In this document: positions 1-7,962 of the stretch, one piece after another
Position numbering within the stretch: position 1 is the first letter of the stretch
Layout of the letters: the number at the start of each line of letters is the position of its first letter
Source of the DNA: an uncultured Clostridium sp.
GTDB taxonomy: Bacteria; Bacillota; Clostridia; Clostridiales; Clostridiaceae
Length of the DNA: 48,162 nt
Direction of reading: 5' to 3'
NCBI RefSeq assembly: GCF_947039605.1
Contig: NZ_CAMQZG010000027.1
Location: 1 to 48,162 of the forward strand
Notes under the pieces: generated by a model
Told to the model about the DNA's origin: nothing
The model's input: the letters and a program-made list of their open reading frames with translations, nothing else
Database searches by the model: none
Position numbers and translations under genes: made by a program

Positions 1-2930
1 TCTGCACCTTTTAATAATTTCTTATTATCATCTGCATCTACTTTTGTTATTTCTAAGTATCCATTGATTGGTGTTGGTGGAACTTCACTTTTTTTATTAG
101 TGATAGTTGCATCTACTGTTTTTGATAACCATAAGAATCCATTTCTTTCTACTGTGATTGGATACTCTGTAGAATCTAAAATATAACCTTCAGGTGCTTC
201 TGTTTCTTGATAAACATATTCTCCAAAAGGAATTTCTTCAAATCTTACTATTCCATTGGCATCAGTTATCCCTACTGCTACTAATCTATCTTGCTCTCCT
301 ATATTTTCATTTTTTGGAATTTTGATAGCAAACTTAGCTCCACTTAAAGGATCTTTAGAATTTTTATCAATTTTCTTTAATTCAATATTTCCAAGTCCAC
401 TGACAATTTTTTTATTATAAACTATTTTAGTATAAACTTTTCCATCAGCAGTTATTTCAAATTCAAATTCATTGCTTCCAATCGTTTCATATCCTTCTGG
501 TGTTTTTGTTTCAATTGCTTTATATTTTCCATGAGGTAAGTTTGAAATTCTAACCATACCTTCATTATTACTTATACCTTTTCCTACTTCCTTATTTTCT
601 TCATTAAGCACTGTAAATTCAGCACCTACTAAAACCACTCCATTATCTGCATCTAACTTTTTAATTTCTAAATATCCATTGATTGGTGTTGGTGGAACTG
701 GTTTTTCTTCTTTTTTATTGATAACTTCTCTCACAATTACTTGAGTTCCATTTGAAGTTTCTCTTATTGCAAATTTGAAAATTGTTTTATCAAGTTCATA
801 CCCTTCTGGTGCTACTACTTCTTCAAATGTATATTCACCCGGTATAAGCGCTGTAATATTTGCTTGCCCTTTATCATCTGTAATATCTTCAGCTACAATT
901 TTCCCTGTTGAATCTTTAACTATAAATTTTGCTCCTGCAAGAAGTTTTCCATCATCACCTTTTTTAGTAATTTTCAACTCTCCAGTTACTTCAGGCTTTG
1001 GTCCTTCTATCTTTATATTAATAACTTTAACAAGTACAACTTCTCCACTTTCCTTTACTTTAAATGAGCCTGTACTATTATCACTAAATTCATAACCTTC
1101 TGGCGCTTGTACTTCTTCATAAGTATAAGTTCCAACTGGAAGACTTCCTACGATTAAAATACCATCTTTATCTGTAGACCCTTCACCAACTTTTTTTCCA
1201 CTTGCATCTTTAATTATAAATTTAGCATTACTTAGTGGTTCATTTGTTTCAGCATCTATTTTTACTATTTTAACTTCGCTTAATTTTATATTTTCCGCTG
1301 TAATTTCTACTATTTCACCATCTTCTTTTATTTCAAACTTATATTCATTATCATCTAATATGTGCCCCTCTGGTGCTTTAACTTCTTGATAATAATAAAC
1401 TCCATATTTTAAATCTGTAACATCAATTATTCCATCTTTATTTGTTATGAGACCCTTTTTTACAATATTTTTATCAGCATCCTTTATAACAAATTCTGCC
1501 CCTTGTAAAAATATTTGTTTTCCATCTTCATCTAATTCTGATGATGCTTTTTTCAGTTTTAAATTTCCTTTAATTTCTTTATTAATTACTTCTTCTTGAA
1601 CAACTTCTCCATTAACTATTGTAAATGAATGTTTTTTTGTATCTCTTACATATCCTTCTGGTGCTGCTACTTCCTCGTAAGTATAGTTTCCCTCTGGAAG
1701 CTTAGCAAAAGTAACTTTTCCATTTGTATCTGTTTTACCTTTTCTTACTTCTTCACCTTTTTCATTTCTTATTATAAATTCAACATTCTCTAAAGGTTCT
1801 CTACCTTCATTTAATTTAGTTAATGTAATATCTCCTGATTTCTCTTTTAAATCATCAAAAATATCCCAGTCAAATACAAAATTATGAACTTCAGCTCCAA
1901 ATCCACCATTTTTTCCTGGAATTTGATTTAAATTATTAGCAAACACTTGTCCATTTATTGAACCACCATGTATATCAATATCTGCATTTGGTGCTATTAC
2001 ACTTCCTGGAATATCTTTTTGTGTAGATATAACTTTTTCTGCATTTGGGAATACCCATAATATTTTTGGTGCTAATTCTGTTACTAATGCTTTTTCTGTT
2101 GTAGTTGAAAGTAATTTACCATTATAGTATATTTGATCATTAAAGTTTATATTTTTAGCATCTGAATATACTATAAGTTTTTCTTTTTCTTCTAATATAG
2201 GTAAATTAAAACTTCCATCTTTCCCTTTTATCTCAAACAATTCACTAGTTCCCTTTTCAGTATTTGTAAGGATTTTTGTATTTGTAGTACTCACTATCCC
2301 CAAATGTCCATTTGCTACACTATCTGGTGCGATTTCTAATCTTTTTGCTATATCAATTTTTTCATCTATTTCTTTTTTAATTTCATCAAAAACTTGATTA
2401 ACCTCAGTATTCTCCACTAAGAAATCACCTTTATAATACCAACCATCTTTTATTAATTTTACTTTAGTAGCTTCTGTAACCTTTTCTGTAAGGGCTATCG
2501 CTCCTGATGATACCCTTACAATTCTTTGTTTATTCTGCTCTCCATAAAAAGTATCTTCTACGATTCCATTATCTATAATATTGCCACCTAATAATAAAAC
2601 TGGTACTGAATAATCTATTATTGGAGATCCTATTGCTACAGTATTCTCTTTATATGCTGCTCCTATATCAAAAGCCTTTCTTACTGTTGGTGCACTTAAA
2701 TTTCCTTTTACAGCAAGTCTTCCTTCTACGTCTGCTTGTGACGCTGTATGTTCTCCCCACACAACTGCATTATAAGTTTTATAATCCCCTAAACTAGTTA
2801 TTTCTGCTGGCCAATTTGGATTTCTCTTTTCCACTGGCTCAGCTATTGCTATATTTGACCATATCATATTTGTACATAAAACTCCTGTCAGTAACATTGC
2901 TAGCTTTCTTTTTAAATTTTCTACTCTCAT
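1..2930 (-). CDS. Choice-of-anchor A / Cna-B repeat surface adhesin (5' part, runs off the left edge)
   Basis: A large secreted surface protein whose first ~976 codons are in the window. The ATG at 2930 follows GAGGAGAGAG. A signal peptide spans about residues 1-29 (hydrophobic stretch ending NIAIAEP). Residues ~45-345 match the choice-of-anchor A (CAA) adhesive fold, with its typical opening (GDYKTYNAVVWGE, then DVEGRLAVKGNL). From ~residue 364 there are six complete Cna-B/SpaA prealbumin-like domains of ~95-105 residues and the start of a seventh, each with a Lys in the first strand, an E-x-x-APEGY-type motif and a late Asn, the residues that form intramolecular isopeptide bonds in this family. 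A proline linker (PPTPINGY) precedes domains five and seven. The missing C terminus probably carries a sortase signal. It is a likely adhesin or stalk; the ligand is unknown. Confident in the domains, not in the binding partner. Confidence 0.9.
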   Translation of the reverse strand, partial: MRVENLKRKLAMLLTGVLCTNMIWSNIAIAEPVEKRNPNWPAEITSLGDYKTYNAVVWGEHTASQADVEGRLAVKGNLSAPTVRKAFDIGAAYKENTVAIGSPIIDYSVPVLLLGGNIIDNGIVEDTFYGEQNKQRIVRVSSGAIALTEKVTEATKVKLIKDGWYYKGDFLVENTEVNQVFDEIKKEIDEKIDIAKRLEIAPDSVANGHLGIVSTTNTKILTNTEKGTSELFEIKGKDGSFNLPILEEKEKLIVYSDAKNINFNDQIYYNGKLLSTTTEKALVTELAPKILWVFPNAEKVISTQKDIPGSVIAPNADIDIHGGSINGQVFANNLNQIPGKNGGFGAEVHNFVFDWDIFDDLKEKSGDITLTKLNEGREPLENVEFIIRNEKGEEVRKGKTDTNGKVTFAKLPEGNYTYEEVAAPEGYVRDTKKHSFTIVNGEVVQEEVINKEIKGNLKLKKASSELDEDGKQIFLQGAEFVIKDADKNIVKKGLITNKDGIIDVTDLKYGVYYYQEVKAPEGHILDDNEYKFEIKEDGEIVEITAENIKLSEVKIVKIDAETNEPLSNAKFIIKDASGKKVGEGSTDKDGILIVGSLPVGTYTYEEVQAPEGYEFSDNSTGSFKVKESGEVVLVKVINIKIEGPKPEVTGELKITKKGDDGKLLAGAKFIVKDSTGKIVAEDITDDKGQANITALIPGEYTFEEVVAPEGYELDKTIFKFAIRETSNGTQVIVREVINKKEEKPVPPTPINGYLEIKKLDADNGVVLVGAEFTVLNEENKEVGKGISNNEGMVRISNLPHGKYKAIETKTPEGYETIGSNEFEFEITADGKVYTKIVYNKKIVSGLGNIELKKIDKNSKDPLSGAKFAIKIPKNENIGEQDRLVAVGITDANGIVRFEEIPFGEYVYQETEAPEGYILDSTEYPITVERNGFLWLSKTVDATITNKKSEVPPTPINGYLEITKVDADDNKKLLKGA
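664..699 (-). repeat. 36-bp direct repeat inside the Cna-B array (other copy 49-84)
   Basis: The 36 bases at 664-699 recur at 49-84 with one difference. They encode the VPPTPINGYLEI linker between Cna-B domains. The copy at the left edge probably explains why the assembly stops there. Confidence 0.85.
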
Positions 2931-3501
2931 AATCTCTCTCCTCACTTAAAAATTTCCCAACCAAAGTAGCTGCTTTTTATTATGTATATGGTTAATTTTA
3001 AATTTTATTTAATTTCCACAAGATATTTTTTCTTTTCCAAAACAAAAATTCTTGTTATCTATAGTTAAATTCTACCATTTAAGAATGCTATTTTCCTATT
3101 TATTTCCCTCTGAAAACCAACATCATTTTTAAACTTTCTGTTAACATAAAATTATTTTTAACATAACCTAACTAAATATTATTTTTTCTATACAAATTAG
3201 TATATATCTAACATTTTTTAGTTTAATCTTCTTTTTAATTTTGCTTAACTAATCTTTGAAAACCCCCTATTTTCAGATATTTTTGTTATTTCTTCAACTC
3301 TTTTATAGACTTTAACTCAAATAAAAAAAAGACTATTTCAAATAGTCTTTTCATCTTATTATTTTACTCATATTTTATTTATTAACTTTTAATTCATATT
3401 AGTACCTAAATAATTTTTGCATCATTCGACCTTTATTTTATTTTATATAATTATCTAAGTTTCTTTATATATACAATATAATGTTTTACTATATTTTATA
3501 C
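2931..3501. other. Intergenic region upstream of the adhesin
   Basis: About 570 bases of AT-rich DNA between mscS and the adhesin. It holds the mscS terminator (3323-3352) and must hold the adhesin promoter, but no convincing -35/-10 pair was picked out. No ORF with a ribosome site was seen on either strand. Confidence 0.5.
3323..3352 (-). terminator. Intrinsic terminator of mscS
   Basis: Stem GACTATT/AATAGTC with a 3-nt loop, flanked by an A-run on the left and a T-run on the right. Read on the minus strand it ends in TTTTTTTT, so it serves mscS; it could also act rightward. Confidence 0.8.
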
Positions 3502-4596
3502 TTAACTTTTATTTTGTATAGTACAATTTCTTGATAAGACACTATTCTTTACATCAATTAAAGTTCCTCTACTAAGCGGAACTTTATAATGATTTAAAAT
3601 AGATACTATTGCCATATTTATTTCTTCTTTTATTTCTTGATACCTATAAAAGCTAACCATATCAGTATAAAAATATACTAGTATTGCATAACCATTTACC
3701 GTTATCTCTGTAAAGCTTACTATTATCAGTTCCTTTTGCACTTCATCTTTTGATTCTATTATTATTTTCATTCCATCAACTATTTTTTCAATTTCTTCTG
3801 CTGTTGCTGATAAATCAATTATTAGTTTAAAAGTTATTTGCCACTTATTTCTTTTAGAATAATTAATTATATTATTATTAGTTAATTTAGAATTTGGTAC
3901 CGTTACAAGTGACTTACAAAATGTTCTTATTCTTGTACTTCTAAAAGTTATCTCTTCAACTATCCCCTCAACTTCTTGTGTTTGAACCCAATCACCTAAT
4001 GCAAAGGGTTTATCTAAAACTATCATCATGCCCCCAAAAAGATTAGAACATGTATCTTGAGCCGCAAAAGCTACAACTATACCACTTATTCCAAGTCCAG
4101 TTAAAAAACCTGTTAATCCAAATTCATGCGCTATTGTTATCACAGCTATAATTATAATTATTACTCTCATTACTATTGCCACAAAAGGAAATACTACTTT
4201 ATTATCACTATTATTTTCTGATGAACTATGATGAAGAATAGAATTTTCTAAAGTTAAATTATATAAAAACATGCAAATAGTTATAACTATCAAAATCTTT
4301 AGATACTTATAACTTGATAGCATATCACTTGGCATAAGATCAATATTTATACTTCTTAGAGAAAAATATATGCCAATTCCAACTACAAAAAACTTTAAAG
4401 GTCTACTTATAGATTTAATTATATTATCATCTAATCTTGTATTAGTTTTTTTAACAAATTTACTTGCAAGTTTAATTAATCTATCAATTAATAATTTATT
4501 AATTAAAATAAATACAAGCAATATTAAACTAGCTATTAACATTTGCTTAAATGATAACTTAACTAAATTATTAAAGAATACCTCTATATGATTCAA
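3502..4596 (-). CDS. mscS: Small-conductance mechanosensitive channel, MscS family
   Basis: A 364-residue MscS-family channel that would release solutes on hypo-osmotic shock. Hydrophobic segments lie at about residues 17-36, 72-90, 98-113 and 137-160, followed by the Gly/Ala-rich pore helix (GISGIVVAFAAQD, then NLFGG) and the beta-domain entry VLDKPFALGDWV, which is diagnostic. The C-terminal alpha/beta domain follows with its usual length. The start is TTG at 4596, set by GGGAGAG seven bases upstream; the only upstream ATG is in another frame and runs into a stop. Monocistronic, with a terminator at 3323-3352. Confidence 0.93.
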   Translation of the reverse strand: MNHIEVFFNNLVKLSFKQMLIASLILLVFILINKLLIDRLIKLASKFVKKTNTRLDDNIIKSISRPLKFFVVGIGIYFSLRSINIDLMPSDMLSSYKYLKILIVITICMFLYNLTLENSILHHSSSENNSDNKVVFPFVAIVMRVIIIIIAVITIAHEFGLTGFLTGLGISGIVVAFAAQDTCSNLFGGMMIVLDKPFALGDWVQTQEVEGIVEEITFRSTRIRTFCKSLVTVPNSKLTNNNIINYSKRNKWQITFKLIIDLSATAEEIEKIVDGMKIIIESKDEVQKELIIVSFTEITVNGYAILVYFYTDMVSFYRYQEIKEEINMAIVSILNHYKVPLSRGTLIDVKNSVLSRNCTIQNKS

Positions 4597-4751
4597 ATTA
4601 ATCTCTCCCTACTTAACATTTTAAATTTAATTTATTTTTTGATAGTAAATCAATTATTATACTCTTTTACTTCATTAATTCTTAAAATTGGTTATTATAA
4701 GAATTTTATATAAATATATATTTATATAAATAATCTTTTGGGAGGTTTCAT

Positions 4752-5183
4752 ATGACTACATTTTTACTCATCTTATGTATAGCTCTTGTTTGTTTTTGTG
4801 GCTTAGAATTTTTCTACTTTGATACAAAACTTAGAGAGCTTAGACGTCAGTATAGACTTTTAAATCAACAATTTACTGCCGTTAAAGGGAAATTATCGCC
4901 TAGTGGTGCTACTCTTAAAAATCTTAAAATAAAATATGTTCCACAGTCTTTCTCTTCTGGAATTACTAAAGAAAATATTTTTGTATATTTTACTCCAATA
5001 GACAAAACAAAATCAGTTTGCAAACTTGTAGAAGCATCTGATGTTCCAATTCTTCAGGAATGTGTAATCGCTAATGAAATTTGGCTTTATGTAGAACTTG
5101 ATTCAATAAATAACGTAAACTCTAGAGGTTGGATTCTTAAGAAAGATTTTTCTTTTTTAAAGGATAAAATTCAAATTATCTAA
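4752..5183 (+). CDS. Membrane-anchored protein, possible SH3-like domain
   Basis: 143 residues, unrecognised. An N-terminal transmembrane segment (about 3-22) is followed by a short charged, coiled-coil-like stretch (~27-45) and a soluble region (~60-143) with alternating hydrophobic residues and a GWILKKDF ending that resembles bacterial SH3-like folds. That resemblance is weak. The start ATG has GGGAGG just upstream (4740-4745). It is divergent from mscS and convergent with the small gene on its right, sharing a strong two-way terminator. Probably faces the outside of the membrane as a single-pass protein. Confidence 0.7.
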   Translation: MTTFLLILCIALVCFCGLEFFYFDTKLRELRRQYRLLNQQFTAVKGKLSPSGATLKNLKIKYVPQSFSSGITKENIFVYFTPIDKTKSVCKLVEASDVPILQECVIANEIWLYVELDSINNVNSRGWILKKDFSFLKDKIQII

Positions 5184-5215
5184 ATTTCAAAGTTACATAA
5201 GACATAGCCATAAAA

Positions 5216-5257
5216 AAAAGACTTTCTATAAAATCAAAATTTTATAGAAAGTCTTTT
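5216..5257. terminator. Bidirectional terminator
   Basis: A perfect 16-bp stem (5219-5234 with 5239-5254) and 4-nt loop, A-run on the left and T-run on the right. It sits between convergent genes ending at 5183 and 5256 and can stop both. Confidence 0.92.
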
Positions 5258-5462
5258 AATTTTTTCTCCTAGCTTTACTAAAAATAATCCCAATTAACAT
5301 TAGTCCTGTATATCCAGCAAAAAAACCTAAATAATTTGAAATCGCTTTATTTAAGTTATCACTTACTAAATACATAAGTACCCCATATATCAATGGAACT
5401 ATAAGAATTCTCATTCTATAATTATTTAACCTAATAAACACATCTTTTATATATACAGTCAC
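5256..5462 (-). CDS. Small two-pass membrane protein
   Basis: 68 residues with two hydrophobic segments (about 19-36 and 43-60) and a basic C terminus (SKARRKN). No family recognised; size and shape recall holin-like or small stress membrane proteins, but nothing more specific can be said. The start is GTG at 5462, fixed by a perfect AGGAGG at 5471-5476 with eight bases between. Its stop codon lies within the shared two-way terminator. Confidence 0.65.
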   Translation of the reverse strand: MTVYIKDVFIRLNNYRMRILIVPLIYGVLMYLVSDNLNKAISNYLGFFAGYTGLMLIGIIFSKARRKN

Positions 5463-5628
5463 AAACTTTTCCTCCTAAGGTAATTTTTATTAAATTATAT
5501 AAGCCAATTTAATAAAAGTCTATTTTACTTTATTAATAAAACTATATTTTATCATTTTTAAATTTATTAGTTTCTTACTTGAATTCCTTTATTACTTTAC
5601 TTTTCATATATTACTCCTTTATAAGTTA

Positions 5629-5653
5629 AAAAAGTAGCAAATTGCTTTGCTAC
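5629..5653 (-). terminator. Intrinsic terminator of the first LCP gene
   Basis: Stem GTAGCAAA/TTTGCTAC (5634-5641 with 5646-5653), loop TTGC, followed on the minus strand by TTTTTT. Confidence 0.85.
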
Positions 5654-5668
5654 TCTTCAAACTAATTA

Positions 5669-6613
5669 TTATTTTTCAAAAGGAATTCTTTCATCATCAA
5701 AAATATAAGATCTCATTGCTTTTCCAGCCTTTTCGATATCATACTCTAGATAATAAACTCCATTTATCATTTTATTTTGACCTTCTCCATCTCTTGGGAA
5801 TCTTATTTGATCAAGACCAGAACTCATTATAGCTGCATATTCTGTCCCTATCCCAATCATCTCTGTCCCACCCATATTACTTGTTACATATGGTAGAAAT
5901 GAACTTATAAGTCCTGGATATTCTGTAAGCTCAGTATATCTAAAACTCTCATATATTCCTTGCATAATATTTCTTTGTCTTTGTGTTCTCTGGTAATCTC
6001 CACCAGAGGCATACCTTATTCTTGAATAAGCAAGCGCCTGTGCCCCTGTTAAATTATGAACTCCTGTGGCTGATATCCCTGGAATATGAGTTACTTCCTC
6101 TTCCGTAATTTTAATTGAAACTCCACCTAATTCGTCAATTATTGCTCCAAGTGAATCAAAATTAACTGATATAAAATCTTTTATATTTAAACCAAAATTC
6201 TCATTTATAGTTTTAATTGCAAGTTCTGGTCCACCATAGGCATATGCATGATTTATCTTATCTTTTTGTCCTTTTATATCTACATATGAATCTCTCATTA
6301 TTGATGTAAGTTTAACTTTATTATGCTTTTCATCAAGCGTAAGTATCATTATAGCATCTGAACGACCCTTGTCCCCTGTTGAATCAATTCCAAATAAAGC
6401 TATATTTCTAATATTTTTTTGTTCCTCAGTTAAATCTTTACTCACACCTAGATTTTCTTCATTTATCTCAACCTTTTCCATACTATTTAAAAGATTTACA
6501 ACATAAGCTCCTCCTGCTACAAATATCCCTATAATAGTTAAAAATATACTTATTATTATTATTTTCTTTTTACTTTTTTTCGGATTATTTCTTTCCTGTC
6601 TATTACCGCTAAT
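5669..6613 (-). CDS. LytR-CpsA-Psr (LCP) family glycan ligase, apparent ATT start
   Basis: LCP enzymes transfer lipid-linked glycans (teichoic acid, capsule) to peptidoglycan outside the membrane. The catalytic domain is clear: GIDSTGDKGRSDAIMIL, then SIMRDSYVDI, INHAYAYGG, AYSRIRYASGGDYQRTQRQ, with the conserved Asp and Arg residues that bind the polyprenyl pyrophosphate. The first ATG in frame (6481) falls after the transmembrane helix and has no ribosome site. Reading upstream gives a basic stretch (KKSKKK) and a ~20-residue hydrophobic helix, the usual LCP N terminus, back to an in-frame stop at 6626-6628. No ATG, GTG or TTG exists there; ATT at 6613 sits six bases after GGAG. A sequencing error is the alternative. 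Coordinates assume the ATT, giving 314 residues. A second LCP gene lies at 18727-19821. Confidence 0.85.
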   Translation of the reverse strand: MSGNRQERNNPKKSKKKIIIISIFLTIIGIFVAGGAYVVNLLNSMEKVEINEENLGVSKDLTEEQKNIRNIALFGIDSTGDKGRSDAIMILTLDEKHNKVKLTSIMRDSYVDIKGQKDKINHAYAYGGPELAIKTINENFGLNIKDFISVNFDSLGAIIDELGGVSIKITEEEVTHIPGISATGVHNLTGAQALAYSRIRYASGGDYQRTQRQRNIMQGIYESFRYTELTEYPGLISSFLPYVTSNMGGTEMIGIGTEYAAIMSSGLDQIRFPRDGEGQNKMINGVYYLEYDIEKAGKAMRSYIFDDERIPFEK

Positions 6614-6628
6614 TTTAATCTCCCCCTA
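6611..6628 (-). promoter_or_regulatory. Ribosome binding site facing an ATT codon
   Basis: AGGGGGAG at 6621-6628 precedes ATT at 6611-6613 with normal spacing. The in-frame stop TAG at 6626-6628 excludes any earlier start. Confidence 0.55.
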
Positions 6629-6729
6629 TTAACCTTTACTCTATAGTCTATTTTTCATTTTAACAAAAAATTCTATTAAAATGCTAAAGTTAACGCCTTC
6701 TTAATAAAAAACTAATATATTTCATCAAT

Positions 6730-6760
6730 AAAAAAAAGAGATATGTTTGCACATATCTCT
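6730..6760 (-). terminator. Terminator of the GTPase operon
   Basis: Perfect 10-bp stem AGAGATATGT/ACATATCTCT (6737-6746 with 6751-6760), loop TTGC, then a T-run on the minus strand. Confidence 0.9.
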
Positions 6761-6766
6761 AAACTC

Positions 6767-7732
6767 TTAAACTCCAAATTTACTTATTGTTTCTTTCATT
6801 GCCTCACTCCAATGTCTTGCTAAGTTTTTTTGTATCTTATCTATAATTGCAAAATTATAACTTTTTTTAAGTTTATCAGGAAGATATAGCTGTGAATTTA
6901 TATTTATATCCTCACAAAACTCTAAAACATCCTCAGTATACATAAAGTTATATTTTCTATATATACTTTTTAATATACTTGAAAGTTCATCATTTAATGC
7001 ATCTTCTGTCTCTTTTAAATATAGGTTAAAATCTTTTACAAGTTCATCTTCAGTTCTCTTTTCATGCTTTCTTACAAATAAACTTTTATTATTTTTAAGT
7101 TCGCTTTTACATCTTAAATTCCACATAGGAACTCGTCTTTCTATAACTATAGTAAATTCATCAATAACACTTTTTGATATATGTTCTCTCAATTTTATTT
7201 TTATACTTTCAAATAATTCTGTTTTCCCATATCTATTACCTGTATTTCCTGATAAGTATTCTTTTTCCTCAGAACTTACTTTTACAAAATCAGCTTCTTT
7301 AAAACCTAAATCTTTTATTTTTCCTAATAATTCCTTATTTTCACCTTTTATAATATCATCACCTGTAACCACAAATATTATATTTTTATTTTGTTTTCTT
7401 ATCTCAACAATTTTTTCAATTTCTTTTGCTTCAATACTAGTTTGGAATGCTGACATACAATATAATATCAAATCAAAATCTGCTCTTTTCCTATCAGTTG
7501 CAAAAGTAGATAATATACTAGTTTCAATACTTTCTTCTAAATTAATTGCTTTTGTATCATAAATTGCTACTTTTGCACCACTATGAATATAATCAAATCT
7601 TTTTAAAACTTCCTGTGTTACCTCACTACCAGCACCAACCTTAGTTAAGTTAGCATCTGCAATATAATTTACAAGTGCACTCTTTCCAGAACCTGTCTTA
7701 CCTATAACTAAAAGATTTAATGGTATTGCCAT
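6767..7732 (-). CDS. P-loop GTPase (Era/YfjP-like), last gene of a three-gene operon
   Basis: 321 residues. An intact Walker A (G11-KTGSGK-S18) is followed by a switch-like Thr region (GSEVTQE, ~36-42). The G3 site reads YDTKA where DxxG is usual, and the G4 position carries VVTGDD instead of N/TKxD, so nucleotide specificity is uncertain. Best placed among septin/Era-like (TRAFAC) GTPases such as the YfjP group. The C-terminal ~150 residues are helical and charged, without transmembrane segments, and contain Trp and Cys in MWNLRCKSEL. The start ATG follows GAGGTGAT. It lies six bases after a 67-residue gene and downstream of a coiled-coil protein with a degenerate P-loop; the three look co-transcribed. 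Role unknown. Confidence 0.8.
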   Translation of the reverse strand: MAIPLNLLVIGKTGSGKSALVNYIADANLTKVGAGSEVTQEVLKRFDYIHSGAKVAIYDTKAINLEESIETSILSTFATDRKRADFDLILYCMSAFQTSIEAKEIEKIVEIRKQNKNIIFVVTGDDIIKGENKELLGKIKDLGFKEADFVKVSSEEKEYLSGNTGNRYGKTELFESIKIKLREHISKSVIDEFTIVIERRVPMWNLRCKSELKNNKSLFVRKHEKRTEDELVKDFNLYLKETEDALNDELSSILKSIYRKYNFMYTEDVLEFCEDININSQLYLPDKLKKSYNFAIIDKIQKNLARHWSEAMKETISKFGV

Positions 7733-7738
7733 ATATTA

Positions 7739-7942
7739 TCACCTCTCTTCCTCTAACTTAAATGCTTCTTTTACCTCTATTTTTTTTAAATCATCAATAA
7801 TATTAAAATCTCTGCTCTCATCATCCTTCTCAATAAGAAAATTCGATTTTATTACTTCTGAAATTTTGCTACCTAATTCTTTAGTCATACTTATAGCAAT
7901 ATCTTTTTCGATACCAATATTCTCCAAATCTCTATTTGACAT
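7739..7942 (-). CDS. Small acidic protein of the GTPase operon
   Basis: 67 residues, highly charged, predicted helical, no Cys or Trp and no membrane segment. ATG at 7942 with AAAGGAGG upstream. The spacing to both neighbours (20 and 6 bases) implies one transcript. It could be an adaptor linking the two P-loop proteins, which is inference from context only. No family recognised. Confidence 0.7.
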   Translation of the reverse strand: MSNRDLENIGIEKDIAISMTKELGSKISEVIKSNFLIEKDDESRDFNIIDDLKKIEVKEAFKLEEER

Positions 7943-7962
7943 AATAAACCTCCTTTAAAGTA

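Noticed and set aside
775-1095. Plus-strand open frame of 106 codons
   Set aside because: Antisense shadow of the Cna-B adhesin gene; no ribosome site and a composition explained by the opposite strand.
4370-4591. Plus-strand open frame over mscS
   Set aside because: Lies wholly inside mscS on the other strand, with low-complexity hydrophobic translation and no ribosome site.
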